Of a stretch of 64,000 nucleotides of DNA, positions 61,830 through 64,000 are shown in pieces. This DNA comes from Planctomycetia bacterium (GTDB taxonomy: Bacteria; Planctomycetota; Planctomycetia; Gemmatales; HRBIN36). Position 1 is the first letter of the stretch. The number at the start of each line of letters is the position of its first letter. The stretch is taken from assembly GCA_016795155.1 (NCBI GenBank), contig JAEUIE010000053.1, positions 62,001 through 126,000 of the forward strand, in the 5' to 3' direction. The notes beneath the pieces were generated by a model. It saw only the letters and a list, made by a program, of their open reading frames with translations, made no database searches and was not told the origin of the DNA. The translations under genes were made by a program, and so were the position numbers.

Positions 61830-63770
61830 ATGTTGATTCGTATTCATTGCCCCAATCCTCAGTGCAAAAAGCTGCTTCGAATAGACGCCAGGCATGCAGG
61901 CAAAAAGATATCGTGTGTGGGATGTCAGCAGCACATCCGTTTACCTACTGCTGAAGAGTTGAAGTTGTCAGGAAAAACAACGGCCAAGGTCAGTGAACAG
62001 GGTAATGCTGGTGCAGAAGAAGTGATCGACTTTGATATGCTGGCTGCACAGGCCGTGGATTCTGAACGAGCGGAGCAGGCAGAGGTCAACAAGACCGAAA
62101 TGGTCGATTTCACCTGTCCGCATTGTGACGAACAGGTGAAATTAAGTATCGAAAATGCGGGAAAGCGGGCTCCCTGTCCCAGTTGTCGACGCATTGTAGC
62201 AGTACCCAAGGTAGATATCGACAAGCCAAAAGACTGGAGAGAAAAAGAAGCAAGGATACCGACGCTGGCCAAAAAGGAAGAGGTCAAGCTGGAAGGTGCC
62301 TGGGGCAATCAGGAAATAGCCAGAGTCAGCATGGAAGCCTTGGAAGAAGCGAAAGCGATCAGAAAAGCTGAACGCAAACTGACCACCAAAGATTATATAC
62401 GCTATTCGATGCTTGTTTTGCTAACTTTGTCAGCCTTGTACTGTGGCTGGTGGGGATGGAGTAAATACCGTGCTGGCTCCATTGAATCTTGGGCAGTCAG
62501 CATCGTGGAAAATGGTGTAAAAAATTCTGGTTTGCCCGCGGAAATGCTGGCAGTATTACGACGAGGTTTCGGTGAGTGGAAACTGTTGACAGGTACGGAA
62601 CTAGATCAGAAGAAGGATGGCGTTAGCGTGCTTCGCAGTGCGTTGACAACAACAAGCGATCCACTCTGGAACTGGTTGCTGGCACGCGACATTGCAGAGG
62701 TTGCAGGTCAGCAAATGTCGCTAGATCTTCAACAATCTGCAGGACCCATTGATATCACATTTTTGATCCAACTGCTGGGTAATGTGCCTTCTGGCGAAGC
62801 ACAGGAAGAAGTTCTACGCGTATTGTGTCGGTCTTTGCTGTTCCGAGCGCAATCTGATCAGAAACTAATGGATTCAGCCCAGACCATTCTTCTTTCAGTT
62901 ATTAAACAAACCATCAAGCCTGTAACAATGTCAGCTGCTGGCAAGTCAGGAACAGCGGCTCAGGATTTCAGTGATCAATTGAACGGCATTGGCATTCTTG
63001 CTCAGGAACTGAACAGAATGAAAGCAGCTGAACAGGCTCTTCGTCTGGTTGGCAAAGCAGCTAACCAGGGAGAACGGCTCATTTACAAAAAAGAAATGCC
63101 TGTGCCTCGAAACCTGGTTGCTGCGGTAACTGCACTTTCAGCAGCAGAGTTGGAAATCAGTAAGGAAAAAGAGCAGGATGCTGAACTAGGGAAAATGATC
63201 GGACATTTTTTGGCTCAACGGGCTGGGCCTGCCAATGAGCTTTATCAAAAACGTCGAGAAGCGGGATTCGCTGAAGTGAATTTGCTTCCGTTTCTCGAGT
63301 TAGCACAGTGTTCCCTGGATGATGGCAAACTGCAAGAAGCACAAACTTATCTCAACCAAGCAATGTCGATTGCTCAAATCTACACCAGCCGAAATAAGGA
63401 AGTCTGGCGGCAGCGAGTCTATGCACATGTCAAATTATGCGAGATGACTGCTCAGGCGGGAAACATCTCATTAGCGGAAACACGAGTCAAACAATTGAAG
63501 CTGGAAGAGTATCCAGGCGCTGCTCAGGTCGCCATGGCGTTGATTGCCCGTCAACGTGATCTCAGCGCTGATTCCAAGGAAGGACTTCTGGCAGGATTGC
63601 CAGGTCAGTCCGCAGGGCAGGCGTGGGCTGCCTATTCAATAGCTTTGAAGCAGTCTAAATTAACTCGCAATGCATATCCAACTGTTACCAGTGCAATTTC
63701 GGATGAACCAGGCCATTCACTCAGTGTGCTGGGCGGCTTGCTGGGTTTCAGGATTCAGGCTTCGAAGTAA
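61830..63770 (+). CDS. double zinc-ribbon, single-TM, helical-repeat protein
   Basis: A 646-residue protein with two zinc ribbons (HCPNPQCKK with CVGC at about 7-32; FTCPHCDEQ with CPSC at about 94-118), a Lys/Glu-rich linker, one TM helix (about 190-208, MLVLLTLSALYCGWWGW) and a long helical C-terminal part with TPR-like units (GKLQEAQTYLNQAMSIAQ). This architecture is a planctomycete type; the ribbons face the cytoplasm and the repeats the outside, if the TM is single. Function unknown. Its end overlaps the convergent ORF at 63748. Confidence 0.82.
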   Translation: MLIRIHCPNPQCKKLLRIDARHAGKKISCVGCQQHIRLPTAEELKLSGKTTAKVSEQGNAGAEEVIDFDMLAAQAVDSERAEQAEVNKTEMVDFTCPHCDEQVKLSIENAGKRAPCPSCRRIVAVPKVDIDKPKDWREKEARIPTLAKKEEVKLEGAWGNQEIARVSMEALEEAKAIRKAERKLTTKDYIRYSMLVLLTLSALYCGWWGWSKYRAGSIESWAVSIVENGVKNSGLPAEMLAVLRRGFGEWKLLTGTELDQKKDGVSVLRSALTTTSDPLWNWLLARDIAEVAGQQMSLDLQQSAGPIDITFLIQLLGNVPSGEAQEEVLRVLCRSLLFRAQSDQKLMDSAQTILLSVIKQTIKPVTMSAAGKSGTAAQDFSDQLNGIGILAQELNRMKAAEQALRLVGKAANQGERLIYKKEMPVPRNLVAAVTALSAAELEISKEKEQDAELGKMIGHFLAQRAGPANELYQKRREAGFAEVNLLPFLELAQCSLDDGKLQEAQTYLNQAMSIAQIYTSRNKEVWRQRVYAHVKLCEMTAQAGNISLAETRVKQLKLEEYPGAAQVAMALIARQRDLSADSKEGLLAGLPGQSAGQAWAAYSIALKQSKLTRNAYPTVTSAISDEPGHSLSVLGGLLGFRIQASK

Positions 63771-63996
63771 GTTGCTTCTGTAACTTCTTGGCTTGTTCAT
63801 AGTCATCTTTGTTGTTCAGATTGATTAGCAGTCGATCAAAAGGATCTATCAACTGTCGTTCATCATCATTCACAACACGCACCTGCAGGCAATCCAGGAA
63901 AGCTTGAAGACTTTTCTTCTGAGCCGAGATAACTGCATCGAGTTTGGGCTTAATGTTTGAAAGATACAAGCCGGGCATTGGCTGAGGATTGTTCAT
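63748..63996 (-). CDS. short hypothetical protein, possibly incomplete at window edge
   Basis: An 82-codon frame ending within the last 23 bases of the zinc-ribbon/TPR gene on the opposite strand. The product is hydrophilic and helical (LDAVISAQKKSLQAFLDCLQ, DYEQAKKLQKQLTS) and matches no family I know. The frame stays open to the right edge, so the ATG at 63996 may be internal to a longer gene. Convergent neighbours with small overlaps are usual in this window, which supports a real gene. Confidence 0.5.
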   Translation of the reverse strand: MNNPQPMPGLYLSNIKPKLDAVISAQKKSLQAFLDCLQVRVVNDDERQLIDPFDRLLINLNNKDDYEQAKKLQKQLTSKPES

Positions 63997-64000
63997 GGAT

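Overview
The window looks like chromosomal DNA from a planctomycete (phylum Planctomycetota), possibly near the Gemmatales. This is an inference from gene content: zinc-ribbon proteins fused to membrane or TPR parts, a kinase-like protein with a C-terminal transthyretin-like domain, an excisionase-type HTH joined to a receiver domain, an exported FG-GAP protein, a Tat-type exported sugar isomerase-like protein and a lone secretin with lipoproteins. Base composition is roughly balanced. There is no rRNA, prophage, transposase or CRISPR array. The content is mostly housekeeping and envelope genes in short, often 4-nt-overlapping operons.

Layout. 0-4 kb: the start of an amino-acid permease gene running off the left edge, an exported methyltransferase, a two-copy 105-bp repeat and a two-module ABC-2 permease. 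4-10 kb: HTH-receiver regulator, Uma2 nuclease, CxxC thioredoxin-like protein, trans-sulfuration enzyme, FG-GAP protein, DtxR regulator, CYTH protein. 10-16.3 kb (minus): thiO, two dynamin-like GTPases, a CbpA-type DnaJ and rnpA in one run. 16.3-16.6 kb: a candidate free-standing structured RNA with its own promoter and terminator. 17.5-25.8 kb: nfo, pstC-pstA-pstB with unusually long permeases, creatininase-like protein, polyprenyl synthase. 25.8-28 kb (minus): secG, yicC, gmk, rpoZ. 28-31.8 kb: OmpR-type regulator and histidine kinase, then a sarcosine-oxidase-like enzyme. 32-38.8 kb: secretin, three or four lipoproteins, a lipase-like protein. 38.8-46 kb: exported M20 peptidase, tRNA-Gly, cysteine-cluster protein, mutM, tRNA-Ala, a pseudokinase, a GDPD-like protein and proC. 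46-50.5 kb: small exported proteins and btaA-btaB for betaine lipid. 50.4-57.6 kb: FAH-family protein, PrsW-like protease, GT87 transferase, an apparently autoregulated DUF2089 operon, YcsI-family protein, PfkB kinase, GNAT. 57.6-64 kb: four-ACT aspartokinase, a cysteine-less class I amidotransferase with a three-hairpin leader, ispG and a zinc-ribbon/TPR protein.

Themes. Phosphate economy links the pst genes (with an 11-bp-periodic, Pho-box-like repeat upstream), the nearby OmpR/histidine-kinase pair and btaAB, which makes a phosphorus-free lipid; co-regulation is inference. Several proteins keep a catalytic fold but lack catalytic residues: the pseudokinase, the amidotransferase and a thioredoxin-like protein. 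The most novel-looking items are the structured RNA at 16334-16544, the hairpin leader at 60334-60407, the dyad operators at 53123-53158 and the tandem repeat at 1655-1870.
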